Shown here in pieces: positions 18,289 to 30,057 of a DNA stretch of 64,000 bases. Source of the DNA: Saccharothrix obliqua (lineage in GTDB: Bacteria; Actinomycetota; Actinomycetes; Mycobacteriales; Pseudonocardiaceae); the NCBI RefSeq assembly GCF_019375475.1, contig NZ_JAHXGQ010000005.1, positions 62,001-126,000 on the forward strand, in the 5' to 3' direction. The notes under the pieces were generated by a model that saw only the letters and a list, made by a program, of their open reading frames with translations, was not told the DNA's origin and ran no database searches. The position numbers and the translations under genes were made by a program. The first letter of the stretch is position 1, and every line of letters begins with the position of its first letter.

Positions 18289-18849
18289 TGCTCCGCCATG
18301 GCCGACCGGGGGCCGACCGGCCGTCCGGGAGGCGCGTCCCCGTCCCCGATCGGCCTCAGCCGCACCGGCCGGCGCGCCGTCGCCCGGGTCGGCGTTGCGC
18401 CGATCACGCCCTCGGCGGCGTCCGGTACTGCGCTCACCGCAACCGAAACTCCTCCGGTGTCACCCACACAGCCCAGCAGCATTCACACTTCAGGGCCATA
18501 AATCGCCGGAGCCCTTACTTCTGGCAAAACACGCCAAATCGGTGATCGACTAACTACCTTGAGTGAGAGTTAACTGTCAATTGCTACACAGCGCAGTCAA
18601 ATGGTCGTGAGCTGTGACACACTCCGACCACGGATGGCCCGCACCGTAATAGATAACAGGGTCATAACTTCGCTCGAACGGGCGAGTACCGGTCAGTAGG
18701 GACCGAGGGAGGAGGCGTGATGCGGGGGCGTCGAACGCCGCTGAACCGGTCCGCCGCGGACCTCGCCCGAACCGAGCCGCCCGAACCGGCGGAGAGAAAA
18801 GGGGTGGGGCGACCCCTGCCGCCGCCCCACCACCCGTCCCCCTAGAGCC

Positions 18850-18882
18850 CCCGAGAGCGGTCCCTGCAACCAGGCTCTCGGG
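18850..18882 (+). promoter_or_regulatory. Leader hairpin before the S1 protease
   Basis: The arms CCCGAGAGC (18850-18858) and GCTCTCGGG (18874-18882) pair perfectly around a 15-nt loop, ending 33 bp before the protease start. It could be an mRNA-stabilising leader, an attenuator or an operator. No U-tract follows. Confidence 0.45.
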
Positions 18883-18915
18883 TTCCCTGCACCCGAAGAT
18901 GAGGGAGACGCCTAC

Positions 18916-20082
18916 ATGAACCGCACAGGTGCGGTCCGCCTCGCCGCGGTGGCCCTGCTGGCCACCGGCGTGGCTTCGGCTCTCAGCGTACCGGCGATTG
19001 CGAACCCCGCGGCCCCCTATGGGGCAACGTCCTCCGACACGGAGAGCTACCCGGCCGAGTTGCTCCAAGCGGTGCAACGCGACCTCGGCCTGAACGCCGA
19101 ACAAGCACGCGTCCGTCTGGCGAGTGACGCCAGGTCGGGCGAACTGGCGGCGAAGGCCCGTGATGCGGTCGGCGACGCGTTCGCCGGCGCGTGGATCGAC
19201 CGGACGACCGGCGCGTTGACCGTCGGTGTCACGGACGGTGCCCGGATCGACGCGGTCCGTGCCACCGGTGCCAACGCCAAGGTCGTCGCCTTCTCGCACC
19301 GCCAGCTCGACGGCGCGAAGGCGGCGCTGGACGGCATCGCCGCCCCGCCCGCGGTGACGGGCTGGCACGTGGACGACGTGACCAACGCGGTCGTCGTGGA
19401 GGTCAACCGCCACACCCGCGACGCGGCGGCGGACCGGTTCCTCGCCACCGCCAGGTCGCTCAGCCCCGCCGTGCGCGTGGACGAGGTCGACGCCTCGCCG
19501 ACCCCGCTGCACGACACGCGTGGCGGCGACGCCTACTACATCGGCAGCGGCAGCCGCTGCTCGGTGGGCTTCGCGGTGACCAACGGCTTCGTGACGGCCG
19601 GGCACTGCGGCAAGTCCGGCGCCACGACGACCGGCTTCAACCGCGTGTCCCAGGGCACGTTCCGCGGCTCGTCGTTCCCCGGCAACGACTACGCCTGGGT
19701 CGCGACGAACGCCAACTGGACCTCCCGCCCGTGGGTCAACCGCTACAACGGCACCAACGTGACGGTGAAAGGCAGCACCGAGGCCGCCGTGGGCGCGTCG
19801 ATCTGCCGCTCCGGCTCCACCACCAACTGGCGCTGCGGCACCGTGCAGGCCAAGAACTCCACGGTGAACTACCCGCAGGGCTCGGTCTCCGGCCTCACCC
19901 GCACCAACGCCTGCGCGGAACCCGGTGACTCCGGCGGTTCGTGGGTCGCGGGCACGGGCTTCGGCCAGGCCCAGGGCGTGACGTCCGGCGGTTCGGGCAA
20001 CTGCTCGTCCGGCGGCACCACGTACTTCCAGCCCGTCAACGAGATCCTCCGCGCCTACAGCCTGACCCTGACCACCGGCTGA
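18916..20082 (+). CDS. Secreted S1 (streptogrisin/alpha-lytic type) serine protease
   Basis: A 388-residue prepro-protease. The signal peptide spans about 1-29 (ends PAIANP), and the alpha-lytic-type prodomain about 40-200 guides folding. The mature chymotrypsin fold shows His230 in TAGHCG, Asp258 in GNDYAW and Ser339 in PGDSGGS, with paired cysteines near 215/231, 297/307 and 333/363. The mature length (about 185) matches streptogrisins. The ATG has GAGGGAGA upstream. It probably degrades external protein, like the window's subtilase. A strong terminator follows. Confidence 0.95.
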   Translation: MNRTGAVRLAAVALLATGVASALSVPAIANPAAPYGATSSDTESYPAELLQAVQRDLGLNAEQARVRLASDARSGELAAKARDAVGDAFAGAWIDRTTGALTVGVTDGARIDAVRATGANAKVVAFSHRQLDGAKAALDGIAAPPAVTGWHVDDVTNAVVVEVNRHTRDAAADRFLATARSLSPAVRVDEVDASPTPLHDTRGGDAYYIGSGSRCSVGFAVTNGFVTAGHCGKSGATTTGFNRVSQGTFRGSSFPGNDYAWVATNANWTSRPWVNRYNGTNVTVKGSTEAAVGASICRSGSTTNWRCGTVQAKNSTVNYPQGSVSGLTRTNACAEPGDSGGSWVAGTGFGQAQGVTSGGSGNCSSGGTTYFQPVNEILRAYSLTLTTG

Positions 20083-20132
20083 GCCACACGGCGCGCGGTC
20101 GACATCCCTGCGGACCGCGCACCGCGCACCGG

Positions 20133-20163
20133 ACGCCCCCCGGGTACCTGGCCCGGGGGGCGT
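20133..20163. terminator. Bidirectional terminator between S1 protease and thiE
   Basis: The 12-bp arms ACGCCCCCCGGG (20133-20144) and CCCGGGGGGCGT (20152-20163) are perfect complements with a 7-nt loop. It sits between two convergent stop codons and can serve both. Confidence 0.85.
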
Positions 20164-20176
20164 TCCCCTTCCCCGG

Positions 20177-20818
20177 TCACGCCAGCCGCCGCTTCAACGC
20201 CGACGCGGCGGCGGCCGGGTCCGCCGCGTCGGTGATCGCCCGCACCACCACGACCCGCTCCGCGCCCGCCGCCAGCACCTCCGGCAGCCGGTCGCCGTCG
20301 ATCCCGCCGATCGCGAACCACGGCCGGTCCGTCGTGCCCGCCGTGGCGCGCACCAGGTCCAGGCCGGGCGCGGGCCGACCCGGCTTCGTCGGCGTCGGCC
20401 AGCACGGGCCGGTGCAGAAGTAGTCCACGCCCGGCTCCACCGCCGCCGCACGCGCCTGCGCCACGTCGTGCGTCGACCGGCCGATCGCCACGTGCTCGCC
20501 GACCACCCGGCGCGCGAGCGGCACCGGCAGGTCGTCCTGCCCGAGGTGCAGCACGTCGGCGTCGACGGCGAGCGCCACGTCCGCCCGGTCGTTCACCGCG
20601 AGCAGCGCGCCGTGCCGGGCGCACGCCTCGGCCAGCACCTCCAGCGCCGCGATCTCGCGCCTGGCTTCGATCCCCTTGTCCCGCAACTGCACGATGTCCA
20701 CGCCACCCGCGAGCGCGGCGTCCGCGAACGCCGCGAGGTCCGGCCGGTCCGGCGTGCAGAGGTAGAGCCGGGCGTCCGCGAGCCGCCGCCTGATCTGGGT
20801 TCCGTCGAGTCCTGGCAC
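20177..20818 (-). CDS. thiE: Thiamine-phosphate synthase
   Basis: A 213-residue TIM barrel that joins HMP-pyrophosphate and thiazole phosphate to thiamine monophosphate. Visible features are VQLRDKG (pyrophosphate-binding Arg/Lys, about residue 45), [18 protein letters not shown], and [12 protein letters not shown] (about 135). The ATG at 20818 lies next to the divergent thiO riboswitch. Its partners thiO, thiS, thiG, thiD and thiC are all nearby. Confidence 0.94.
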   Translation of the reverse strand: MPGLDGTQIRRRLADARLYLCTPDRPDLAAFADAALAGGVDIVQLRDKGIEARREIAALEVLAEACARHGALLAVNDRADVALAVDADVLHLGQDDLPVPLARRVVGEHVAIGRSTHDVAQARAAAVEPGVDYFCTGPCWPTPTKPGRPAPGLDLVRATAGTTDRPWFAIGGIDGDRLPEVLAAGAERVVVVRAITDAADPAAAASALKRRLA

Positions 20819-20866
20819 GGCCGCACGGTAACCGCCGGCCGGAATCGTGCGCTACGGTGGAGGCGG

Positions 20867-20957
20867 TCCGCACGGGAGCCTGGAGGACACCGGGCTGAGA
20901 GGGAGCGTGGTTCGCTCCGACCGTCGAACCTGATCCGGGTCATGCCGGCGCAGGGAG
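20867..20957 (+). promoter_or_regulatory. TPP riboswitch (THI element) before thiO-thiS-thiG
   Basis: The conserved blocks occur in order: GGGAGC (about 20874), CTGAGAGGG (20895-20903), then ACCGTCGAACCTGATCC (about 20920) and GGGTCATGCCGGCGCAGGGA. They end at the start of thiO. Thiamine pyrophosphate binding normally shuts off expression by hiding the ribosome site or ending transcription. The ribosome site AGGGAG is the 3' edge of the aptamer itself, which favours translational control. Confidence 0.92.
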
Positions 20958-20958
20958 C

Positions 20959-21968
20959 GTGAGTGCCTTGGCAGTGGTGAACGCGGTGACCGTCCTCGGC
21001 GGCGGTGTCATCGGGCTGTCCGTCGCCTGGTTCGCGGCGCGGGCCGGGTACGCGGTCGAGCTGGTCGACCGGGACTCGCCGCACGCCGGTTCCCGGGTGG
21101 CGGGCGGGATGCTCGCACCGATCACCGAGGCGTGGCCGGGCGACGAGGAAGTCTTGGCGCTGGGCGTGGAATCCCTGGCGCTGTGGCCGGGTTTCGCGGC
21201 CGACCTGGGCGTGCCGCTCAGCACCGCGGGCACGCTCGCGGTCGCCACCGACGCGGCCGACGCGGAGGTGCTGGACCAGCTCCACGCGCACCTCGCGGCG
21301 CTCGGGCGCGTGGCGACCCGGTTGTCCCGGCGGGAACTGCGCGAGCTGGAACCGGGTCTCGGCCCGTCCGTCCGGGGTGGACTGTCCGTGCCGGGCGACC
21401 TGTCGGTGGACAACCGGTTGCTGCTGCGGGCTTTGCGGGCCGCGTGCGTCGAGCACGGCGTGCGGTTCGTGCCCGAGTCCACCGTGGACGGTGCGGTGAC
21501 GGTGATCGCCGCCGGCGCGTGGAGCCGCGACCTGCACCCGGCGTTGCGGGACGTGATCCGGCCGGTGAAGGGCGAGATCCTGCGACTGGGCACGCGCCCC
21601 GACGCGTTGCCGCCGCCCACGCACACCCTCCGCGCCCACGTGTCCGGCCGACCCGTGTACCTGGTGCCGCGCGTGGACGGGCTGGTGCTCGGCGCGACCC
21701 AGTACGAGGCCGGGTTCGACCCGGACGTGACCGTCGGCGGTGTCCGGGACCTGTTGCGGGACGCGGAGGTGGTGTGGCCGGCGGTCGCCGGGTACGCGCT
21801 CGCCGAGTGCGCCGCCGGTTTCCGCGCGGGCAGCCCGGACAACCTGCCGGTGATCGACTGGCTGGAACCCGGCGTGCTGGCCGCGACCGGGCACCACCGC
21901 AACGGCCTGCTGCTCGCGCCGGTCACGGCGCGACGCGTGCTCGACCTGCTGCGCGAGGGAGGAAACAG

Positions 21969-21972
<4 letters not shown>
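20959..21972 (+). CDS. thiO: Glycine oxidase ThiO
   Basis: A 337-residue FAD enzyme (DAO family) that oxidises glycine to the imine used to make the thiazole ring. It shows the Rossmann motif GGGVIGLSVAW (about 14-24), RVAGGMLAP after it, and a C-terminal GHHRNGLLLAP segment that contacts FAD. The exact start is uncertain: GTG 20959 is only 1 base after AGGGAG, so TTG 20968 or GTG 20974 may be used. It overlaps thiS by 4 bp. Confidence 0.9.
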
Positions 21973-22929
<957 letters not shown>

Positions 22930-23017
22930 TCCGCTGATCACCCGACGGGCGGTGGCCGGGGCACAGGGCATGATGGATGCTTCTGGTTCATTTCCGTCGC
23001 GCACGTAGGAGGCTGCC

Positions 23018-23449
23018 GTGGCTGCCGAGCAGCTGGAGGACGCCACCGCCCGCCTGTACCTCGCGATCGGCAGGCTGTCCCGGCTGCTGCGCCGCACCGG
23101 GTCGCCCGGCCTCGGTCCGGGTGCGGTGTCGGCGCTGGCCACGCTGGCGCGGTGCGGTCCCATGCGGTTGGGCGACCTGGCCGCCAAGGAGGGCGTCGCG
23201 CCGCCGACCCTGTCCCGCATCGTCGCCGCGCTGGTGGAGGCGGGCTACGTGCGGCGCGACCCCGACCCGCAGGACGGCCGCGCCTGGCTCGCCACGCCCA
23301 CCGCGGAGGGCGAGACCATGGTGTCGGGCGTCCGGTCGGCGCGGGTGCGCGAGTTGCAGCGCCGCATCGAGGACCTGTCGCCCGAGCACCAGTCGGCGCT
23401 GGTGCACGCCCTGCCGGCGTTGGAGGAGCTGGTCGGCGAGGCGGGCTAG
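23018..23449 (+). CDS. MarR family transcriptional regulator
   Basis: A 143-residue winged-helix protein. The HTH spans about 45-90 (MRLGDLAAKEGVAPPTLSRIVAAL) and the wing shows DPQDGRAWLATPT, a typical MarR feature. The GTG at 23018 has AGGAGG upstream. Its stop overlaps that of the convergent methyltransferase (shared CTAG). Its ligand and targets are unknown. It sits between two halves of the thiamine cluster, as small regulators do in related genomes, but a thiamine role is not shown. Confidence 0.85.
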   Translation: MAAEQLEDATARLYLAIGRLSRLLRRTGSPGLGPGAVSALATLARCGPMRLGDLAAKEGVAPPTLSRIVAALVEAGYVRRDPDPQDGRAWLATPTAEGETMVSGVRSARVRELQRRIEDLSPEHQSALVHALPALEELVGEAG

Positions 23450-24252
23450 TAGCGGTAGCGCAGCAGCCTGCCGATGTCGCGCAGGCCCGGCACCTTCGCC
23501 ATGACGCGCAGCGGGAACCGTTGCGCGGCGGGCAGTTCGTCGGTGCCGGGCAGGCTCACGCTCCGGACGTCGGACACCAGCCGCAGCCCCCACGGCTCGA
23601 TCGACCGCGGGTCGTCCAGGCCCCAGTGCAGCGTCGAGCCGGACCGCCGCACGGCGGGCACCAGCTTCTGCAACCGGATGCCGACCGACCCGTACACGTC
23701 GAACAGCAGCTCGCCGCCGGGGAAGCGCTCGGCGACCCGCCGGAACAGGTCGCGGACCTCGTGCTCGTGCAGGTACATGGTCAGCCCCTCGCAGACCACG
23801 ACCGTCGGCCGGTCCGCGGGGACGTCGGCCGGCCACGCCGCGTCCGTCACCGAGGACGCGACCAGGCGGTAGTCGCCGGCCGGCGGGTCGAGCAGGCGTC
23901 GCCGCAGCTCGACCACCTCGGGGAGGTCGACGTCGACCCACCGCACGTCCGGGCCGGGCGCGAGCCGGTGCGCCCGGGTGTCCAGGCCGCACGCCAGGTG
24001 CAGCACCGTCGCGACCGGGTTGGCCCGCAGGAACTCGGCCGTCCAGACGTCGAGCTGCCGCGCGCGCAGCGCCACGCCCGCCGCCGTCGACGGTGTCACG
24101 CCCGTGCGGCGGAAGTCGTAGTCGATCCGGGCCACCGTCTCGGCGGCGGTCGTGTCGTGCAGGAAGGACTTCGGAGCTTTCGCGTCGAGCGCGCGGCCGT
24201 ACAGCGTGGCGAGCATCGTCTCCGGAGCACCCGTCAGGGCGATCTTCTCCAT
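23446..24252 (-). CDS. Class I SAM-dependent methyltransferase, LCMT/TcmP-like
   Basis: A 268-residue protein of the leucine carboxyl methyltransferase/TcmP group. The SAM motif is VLHLACGLDTRAHRL (about 80-95), followed by VRWVDVDLPEV and VVVCEGLTMYL, typical of this family. Members methylate carboxyl groups or phenolic hydroxyls on proteins or polyketide products. The ATG at 24252 fits; a longer upstream frame is only a shadow. Substrate unknown. It is placed on the same strand as thiD but 22 bp downstream with its own start, so it could be cotranscribed with thiC-thiD. Confidence 0.82.
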   Translation of the reverse strand: MEKIALTGAPETMLATLYGRALDAKAPKSFLHDTTAAETVARIDYDFRRTGVTPSTAAGVALRARQLDVWTAEFLRANPVATVLHLACGLDTRAHRLAPGPDVRWVDVDLPEVVELRRRLLDPPAGDYRLVASSVTDAAWPADVPADRPTVVVCEGLTMYLHEHEVRDLFRRVAERFPGGELLFDVYGSVGIRLQKLVPAVRRSGSTLHWGLDDPRSIEPWGLRLVSDVRSVSLPGTDELPAAQRFPLRVMAKVPGLRDIGRLLRYRY

Positions 24253-24274
24253 GGTCGCCAAACTAGTCCCGCGG

Positions 24275-25089
24275 TCACACGTTGCCGAGCCGCCACAGCG
24301 GGGACACCGGGCCGACGCCGCCACCCAGCGGGTAGGCGGCGGCCACCGAGCGGACGATGAACTCCTTGCCGAACCGGACCGCCGTCGGCACGTCCTCGCC
24401 ACGCGCCAGCCGCGACGAGATGGCCGACGCCAGCGTGTCCCCGCTGCCGTGCGTGTGCTTCACGTCGTACCGGGGTCCCGGCAGCTCGATGAAGGTCCGC
24501 CCGTCGTAGAGGACGTCCAGGCAGCCCGGGTCGTCCCACAGGTGGCCGCCCTTCACCAGCACCCACTCCGAGCCGAACTCGATCAACGCCTCCGCCGCCT
24601 TGCGCTGGTCCGCGTGGTCGCGCACCTCGACGCCGGTGAGCAGCCGCACCTCGTCCAGGTTCGGCGTGACCAGCGTCGCGCGCGGGAAGAGCTTGGTGCG
24701 CAACGCGTCCAGCGCGTCGTCCGCGAGGAGCTGCTGGCCGTGCATGGACGCCGCGACGGGGTCCACGACGAACGGGATCGTCCGTCCGATGTGGACCCGG
24801 TCGCACGCGTCGGCGATGGCCCCGATGATCGCGGCCGACGCCAGCATCCCGGTCTTCGCCGCGTTCACGCCGATGTCGGTGGCGACCGACTCGATCTGCG
24901 CGGCCACCACCTCCGGCGGGATCTCGGTGTAGCCGGTGACGCCGAGCGAGTTCTGCACCGTCACCGCCGTGACGGCGGTCATCCCGTGCACGCCGCACGC
25001 GAACAGCGTCCGCAGGTCCGCCTGGAGGCCCGCACCACCGCCGGAGTCCGATCCGGCGATGGTGAGGACCCTCGGTGGCGTGAGCGCCA

Positions 25090-25090
<1 letters not shown>
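24275..25090 (-). CDS. thiD: Hydroxymethylpyrimidine/phosphomethylpyrimidine kinase
   Basis: A 271-residue ribokinase-fold kinase that phosphorylates HMP and HMP-phosphate. Visible are IAGSDSGGGAGLQADL (residues 11-26), VVDPVAAS, VTPNLDEV and the anion-hole motif THGSGDTLASAI (about 220). The start overlaps the thiC stop by one base (TGATG), so it is translationally coupled behind thiC and its TPP riboswitch. Confidence 0.94.
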
Positions 25091-26843
<1,753 letters not shown>

Positions 26844-27195
26844 ATGTTGAGTTGTCGAGCCGACCATAGTCACGCCGCGGCCTCCGTGCCAAGGCCACCA
26901 CCCACCCGTCCGCGCCGAACGCCCTCCGTGAGGAGGGGAACACCCCTGCGGCTGCCCGAAGCCCACCCCGGCGAACCCGCTCGTGCCCGCCGCGCGATCC
27001 GGACCCTCTCCGCCGCCCGTGCCGCTCCACGTCGCCTCCGCACCGGCCGAGCCGTCCCGGCCGGGCGGCCCCTCGGCAGGGTGATCAGCGCCGACCCGGC
27101 CACGCACCCGCGGCCCCGGACCGGGTGCGAGCGGGTCTCGACCGGGCGGTTCGTGAGGATGCCAACGGGGGTGGTTTGCGCGTACCTTTCTCCGC

Positions 27196-27948
27196 GTGGC
27201 TGATCACCAGCCGTTCCCGCCCGGCGCGCGGCGCGTGGCGCGCCCCGCCGCGGTTGCCGCCTGCCCGTCCTGCGGTGACCTCGCCGGGCGTGGTTACCCC
27301 GCCTGCCGGTTCTGCGCGGAACTGCTGGAGCAGCACTGGCTGCTCGACTGGCAGGAGCTGCTGGCCGCCGAGAAGCTGACCGAGGGCGGCGCGGGGGAGC
27401 GGGAGCTGGCGGAACTCGTGCTCGCCGACGAGGTCGGCCGGCACCCGTGGACGTGCACCGACTGGGCGATGACGCTCGTCTCCTGCGCGCACTGCGGCCA
27501 CGAGCTGGGCTGCGGCCCGGTCGACTGCGTGCGGTGCGCGGTGGCCGAGGCGCGGCGCTGGTCGTGGGACCACACGGGGTACCCGAGGTCCATCACGGCG
27601 GGCGAGCACGCTTTACGGGTCGCGCGGGCGGTGTTGCGCGCGCCGCACCGCCGCCGGCCCGCGGTGGTGCGCGCGTGGCGGCTGCTGCTGCCGTTCCTCC
27701 TCGTCGGCGACCTGCCGACAGCGGGCCAGGTGCGGCGCATCCGCGCGCACGTCATCGCGGGCGCGTACGCCGAGCTGGCCGGTTGCACGTCGCACGTGGA
27801 GCTGGCGGGCTTCCCGGAGCTGCCGTGGCGGCGGTCAACGCGTGTCGAGCGCCAGCCGCAGCCCCAGCGCGACCAGGACACCACCGGACACGCGCTCCAG
27901 CAACCGGCGGACCCGCGGCCGGACGAGCGTGCCCCGGACCCGGTCTAG
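27196..27948 (+). CDS. Hypothetical protein with CxxC zinc-ribbon motifs
   Basis: A 250-residue basic protein from GTG 27196. Four cysteine pairs (CPSC at about 23, CRFC at about 37, CAHC at about 97 and CVRC at about 113) look like two zinc ribbons. The middle is rich in W/L and the end in P/Q/R. Its 3' end overlaps the convergent LysE-type gene by 114 bp, and the last 38 residues are low-complexity, so the true protein may be shorter. I do not recognise the family. Third positions are GC-rich, which supports coding. Confidence 0.5.
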   Translation: MADHQPFPPGARRVARPAAVAACPSCGDLAGRGYPACRFCAELLEQHWLLDWQELLAAEKLTEGGAGERELAELVLADEVGRHPWTCTDWAMTLVSCAHCGHELGCGPVDCVRCAVAEARRWSWDHTGYPRSITAGEHALRVARAVLRAPHRRRPAVVRAWRLLLPFLLVGDLPTAGQVRRIRAHVIAGAYAELAGCTSHVELAGFPELPWRRSTRVERQPQPQRDQDTTGHALQQPADPRPDERAPDPV

Positions 27949-28431
27949 CGCGCCCACCAGCACCAGGTACCAGGCGGTGTCGACGGCCACCCACACCAGC
28001 GCGAACAACAGCAACGCGCCACGCCCCGCCGACGGCGGCAGGAACTGCGGCAGGAAGGAGATCGCGAACACCCCGAGCTTCGGGTTCGCGAGGTTCACCA
28101 CCAGGCCCGCCCGGAACGCGCGACCGGCGGGCGGCGCCGCCGGCAGCGGCGCGCTCGCCGACCGGATGGCCTTCACCCCGAGGTACACCAGGAACAGGGC
28201 GCCGACGATCCGCAGCCCGTGGTAGGCGACCTCGGACGCCGTCACCAGCACCGACAGCCCGAGCGCCGCCGCCACGGCCCACACCGCCACGGCGGCCTCC
28301 ATGCCGAGCACGGCGGCCAACGCGCTCGCCCGGCTCCGGACCGACTGCCGCAGCACCAGCGCCGTACCGGGTCCGGGTGACAGGGCGATCAGGAAGGACG
28401 CCGCGACGAACGCGGCCAGGCTGCTCCACAT
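27835..28431 (-). CDS. LysE/RhtB family translocator
   Basis: A 198-residue membrane protein with about five or six hydrophobic segments. SPGPGTALVLRQSV near residues 18-31 and NLANPKL (about 114) are signatures of the LysE/RhtB amino-acid and threonine/homoserine exporters. Substrate is not determined. The ATG at 28431 was used. It is the downstream neighbour of def but separate by 31 bp. Confidence 0.88.
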   Translation of the reverse strand: MWSSLAAFVAASFLIALSPGPGTALVLRQSVRSRASALAAVLGMEAAVAVWAVAAALGLSVLVTASEVAYHGLRIVGALFLVYLGVKAIRSASAPLPAAPPAGRAFRAGLVVNLANPKLGVFAISFLPQFLPPSAGRGALLLFALVWVAVDTAWYLVLVGALDRVRGTLVRPRVRRLLERVSGGVLVALGLRLALDTR

Positions 28432-28462
28432 GTGGCCATGGTCACCCGTTCGTCCAGCGAAT

Positions 28463-29035
28463 TCACTCCGCGAACGGGTCTTCCGAGTTCGCCGGGTCCC
28501 AGGTGAGGCCGGGCACGCCCCAGCCGTTCGCCTTGAGCATCTTCTTCGCCGCGCGCTTGTGCCTGCCGACGAGCCGGTCCAGGTACAGGTAGCCGTCGAG
28601 GTGGTCGGTCTCGTGCTGGAGGCAGCGCGCGAAGAACCCGGTGCCCTCGACCTCGACGGGCTCGCCCGCGGTGTCGAAGCCGGTCACCTTGGCCCACGAC
28701 GCGCGCCCCGTCGGGTACGACTCGCCGGGCGCGGACAGGCAGCCCTCGTAGTCGTCGTCCGGGTCGGGCATACCCAGCGGGATCTCGGACGTCTCCAGCA
28801 CCGGGTTCACCACGACGCCGCGGTGCCGCACACCCTCGTCGTCGGGGCAGTCGTAGACGAAGACGCGCTGGTCGATCCCGATCTGGTTGGCGGCGAGGCC
28901 GACTCCGTGCGCTGCCGCCATGGTCTCGAACATGTCCTCGACCAGCGTGCGCAAAGCGTCGTCGAACACCTCGACCGGCTTGGTCGGGTGGTGGAGCACG
29001 GGCTCGCCGGCGATGACGATCGGGTGAACTGCCAT
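28463..29035 (-). CDS. def: Peptide deformylase
   Basis: A 190-residue iron/zinc hydrolase that removes the formyl group from nascent proteins. Motif 1 is [10 protein letters not shown] (44-53), motif 2 is EGCLS with metal ligand Cys99, and motif 3 is HETDH (His141, Glu142, His145). The ATG at 29035 starts [15 protein letters not shown], the usual N-terminus. It lies divergently from the DUF3263 gene, as in M. tuberculosis Rv0429c/Rv0430. Confidence 0.95.
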   Translation of the reverse strand: MAVHPIVIAGEPVLHHPTKPVEVFDDALRTLVEDMFETMAAAHGVGLAANQIGIDQRVFVYDCPDDEGVRHRGVVVNPVLETSEIPLGMPDPDDDYEGCLSAPGESYPTGRASWAKVTGFDTAGEPVEVEGTGFFARCLQHETDHLDGYLYLDRLVGRHKRAAKKMLKANGWGVPGLTWDPANSEDPFAE

Positions 29036-29146
29036 GGCGCGCAGCCTAACCGGCGCGCGGTCGGGGACGCGCCGAGCGATGAGCCGTCCCGGATGAAGAT
29101 CACGTGATGTAATGGCACCCACGCACAGGCACGGCTGAGGAGCCAG

Positions 29147-29443
29147 ATGGACGCCGCAGAGGCACTGGCGCCGGCGGAGGGGCCGGACGACGGTTTGAGC
29201 GACCGGGAACGCGGAATCCTGGCCTTCGAACGCCAGTGGTGGAAGTACGCGGGTGCGAAGGAGCAGGCCATCAGGGAGCTGTTCGACCTCTCGCCGACCA
29301 GGTACTACCAACTGCTCAACGCGTTGCTGGAGAAGGAAGAGGCGTTGGCGGCGGACCCGATGCTGGTGAAACGGCTGCAACGGACCAGGACGGGGCGCGC
29401 GCGGACCAGGGCGGCGCGGCGACTGGGTGTCGAGGGCCGATGA
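29147..29443 (+). CDS. DUF3263 protein
   Basis: A 98-residue protein with [34 protein letters not shown] residues at about 19-48 (not shown in full) and a basic R-rich tail. It resembles the actinobacterial DUF3263 family, predicted helix-turn-helix-like DNA-binding proteins, which sit next to def. It overlaps the next gene by 4 bp (ATGA). Confidence 0.85.
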   Translation: MDAAEALAPAEGPDDGLSDRERGILAFERQWWKYAGAKEQAIRELFDLSPTRYYQLLNALLEKEEALAADPMLVKRLQRTRTGRARTRAARRLGVEGR

Positions 29444-30057
29444 GCAACCCGGAACCGGCAGGAGTCTCGCACCCCGCCCGCGCGGCGGGCATCGCCCTCC
29501 TCGGCGTCGCCGGCGTGGCCCTCGTGATCGGCGTGGTGTCGTTGTTCACCAACGGCGGCGAGAGCGGCGACGCGCAGCCCGTGCCCAGCTCGCAGCAGCA
29601 GTCGGCCGGGCCGACGTCGGCAGGTCAGCCGACCGGCTCGTCCACCGGTCAGCCGACGGGTACCACGACCGCGCCGACGAGCGCGCCGACGACCACCCCC
29701 GAGGAACCCGGCGACGCGGGGCGGACCGCCCAGCCGCCGCCGGCCGCGAACTCCGAGTCGCGACCGCCGGTGCGGGTCTACAACAACAGCACCATCCCCG
29801 GCCTCGCGGGCAGGGCGTCCGAGGACGTCCGCCGCGCGGGCTGGGAGGTCACCGAGACCAGCAACTACTCGCAGGGCGTCATCCCGACGACCACCGTGTA
29901 CTACCGGCCGGGCACCGCCGAGGAGCAGTCCGCGCAGCAGCTCGCGGAGGTGCTGAAGGCGGAGGCGAAGCCCCGGTTCGACGGCATCGAGTCGGCGCAC
30001 GAGGGCATCATCCTGATCGTCACCAACAACTACCAGGGCTCCGCCGGCAAGATCTGA
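29440..30057 (+). CDS. LytR C-terminal domain membrane protein
   Basis: A 205-residue protein with a membrane helix at about 14-36, a Thr/Pro/Gln/Ser-rich linker at 40-108, and a LytR_C domain at about 110-200 ([20 protein letters not shown], then VTETSNY). It matches M. tuberculosis Rv0431 in position and architecture. The domain occurs in cell-wall-associated proteins; function is unclear. It abuts the convergent ATPase gene with no gap. Confidence 0.87.
   Translation: MSNPEPAGVSHPARAAGIALLGVAGVALVIGVVSLFTNGGESGDAQPVPSSQQQSAGPTSAGQPTGSSTGQPTGTTTAPTSAPTTTPEEPGDAGRTAQPPPAANSESRPPVRVYNNSTIPGLAGRASEDVRRAGWEVTETSNYSQGVIPTTTVYYRPGTAEEQSAQQLAEVLKAEAKPRFDGIESAHEGIILIVTNNYQGSAGKI

Larger units (their letters stand above)
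17852..18915. other. 1.06-kb gene-poor region holding a 33-bp repeat and the S1 protease leader
   Basis: From left to right it holds the lyase promoter, a tandem 33-bp repeat at about 18091-18288, an AT-richer stretch at 18440-18700, and a structured leader before the S1 protease. Open frames cross the repeat on both strands and would give 11-residue repeats, but no ribosome site or known family supports them. Confidence 0.5.

Noticed and set aside
18045..18482. Minus-strand frame through the 33-bp repeats encoding 11-residue repeats
   Set aside because: The period is a multiple of three so frames stay open on both strands; no ribosome site. Recorded as a repeat and left open in the findings.
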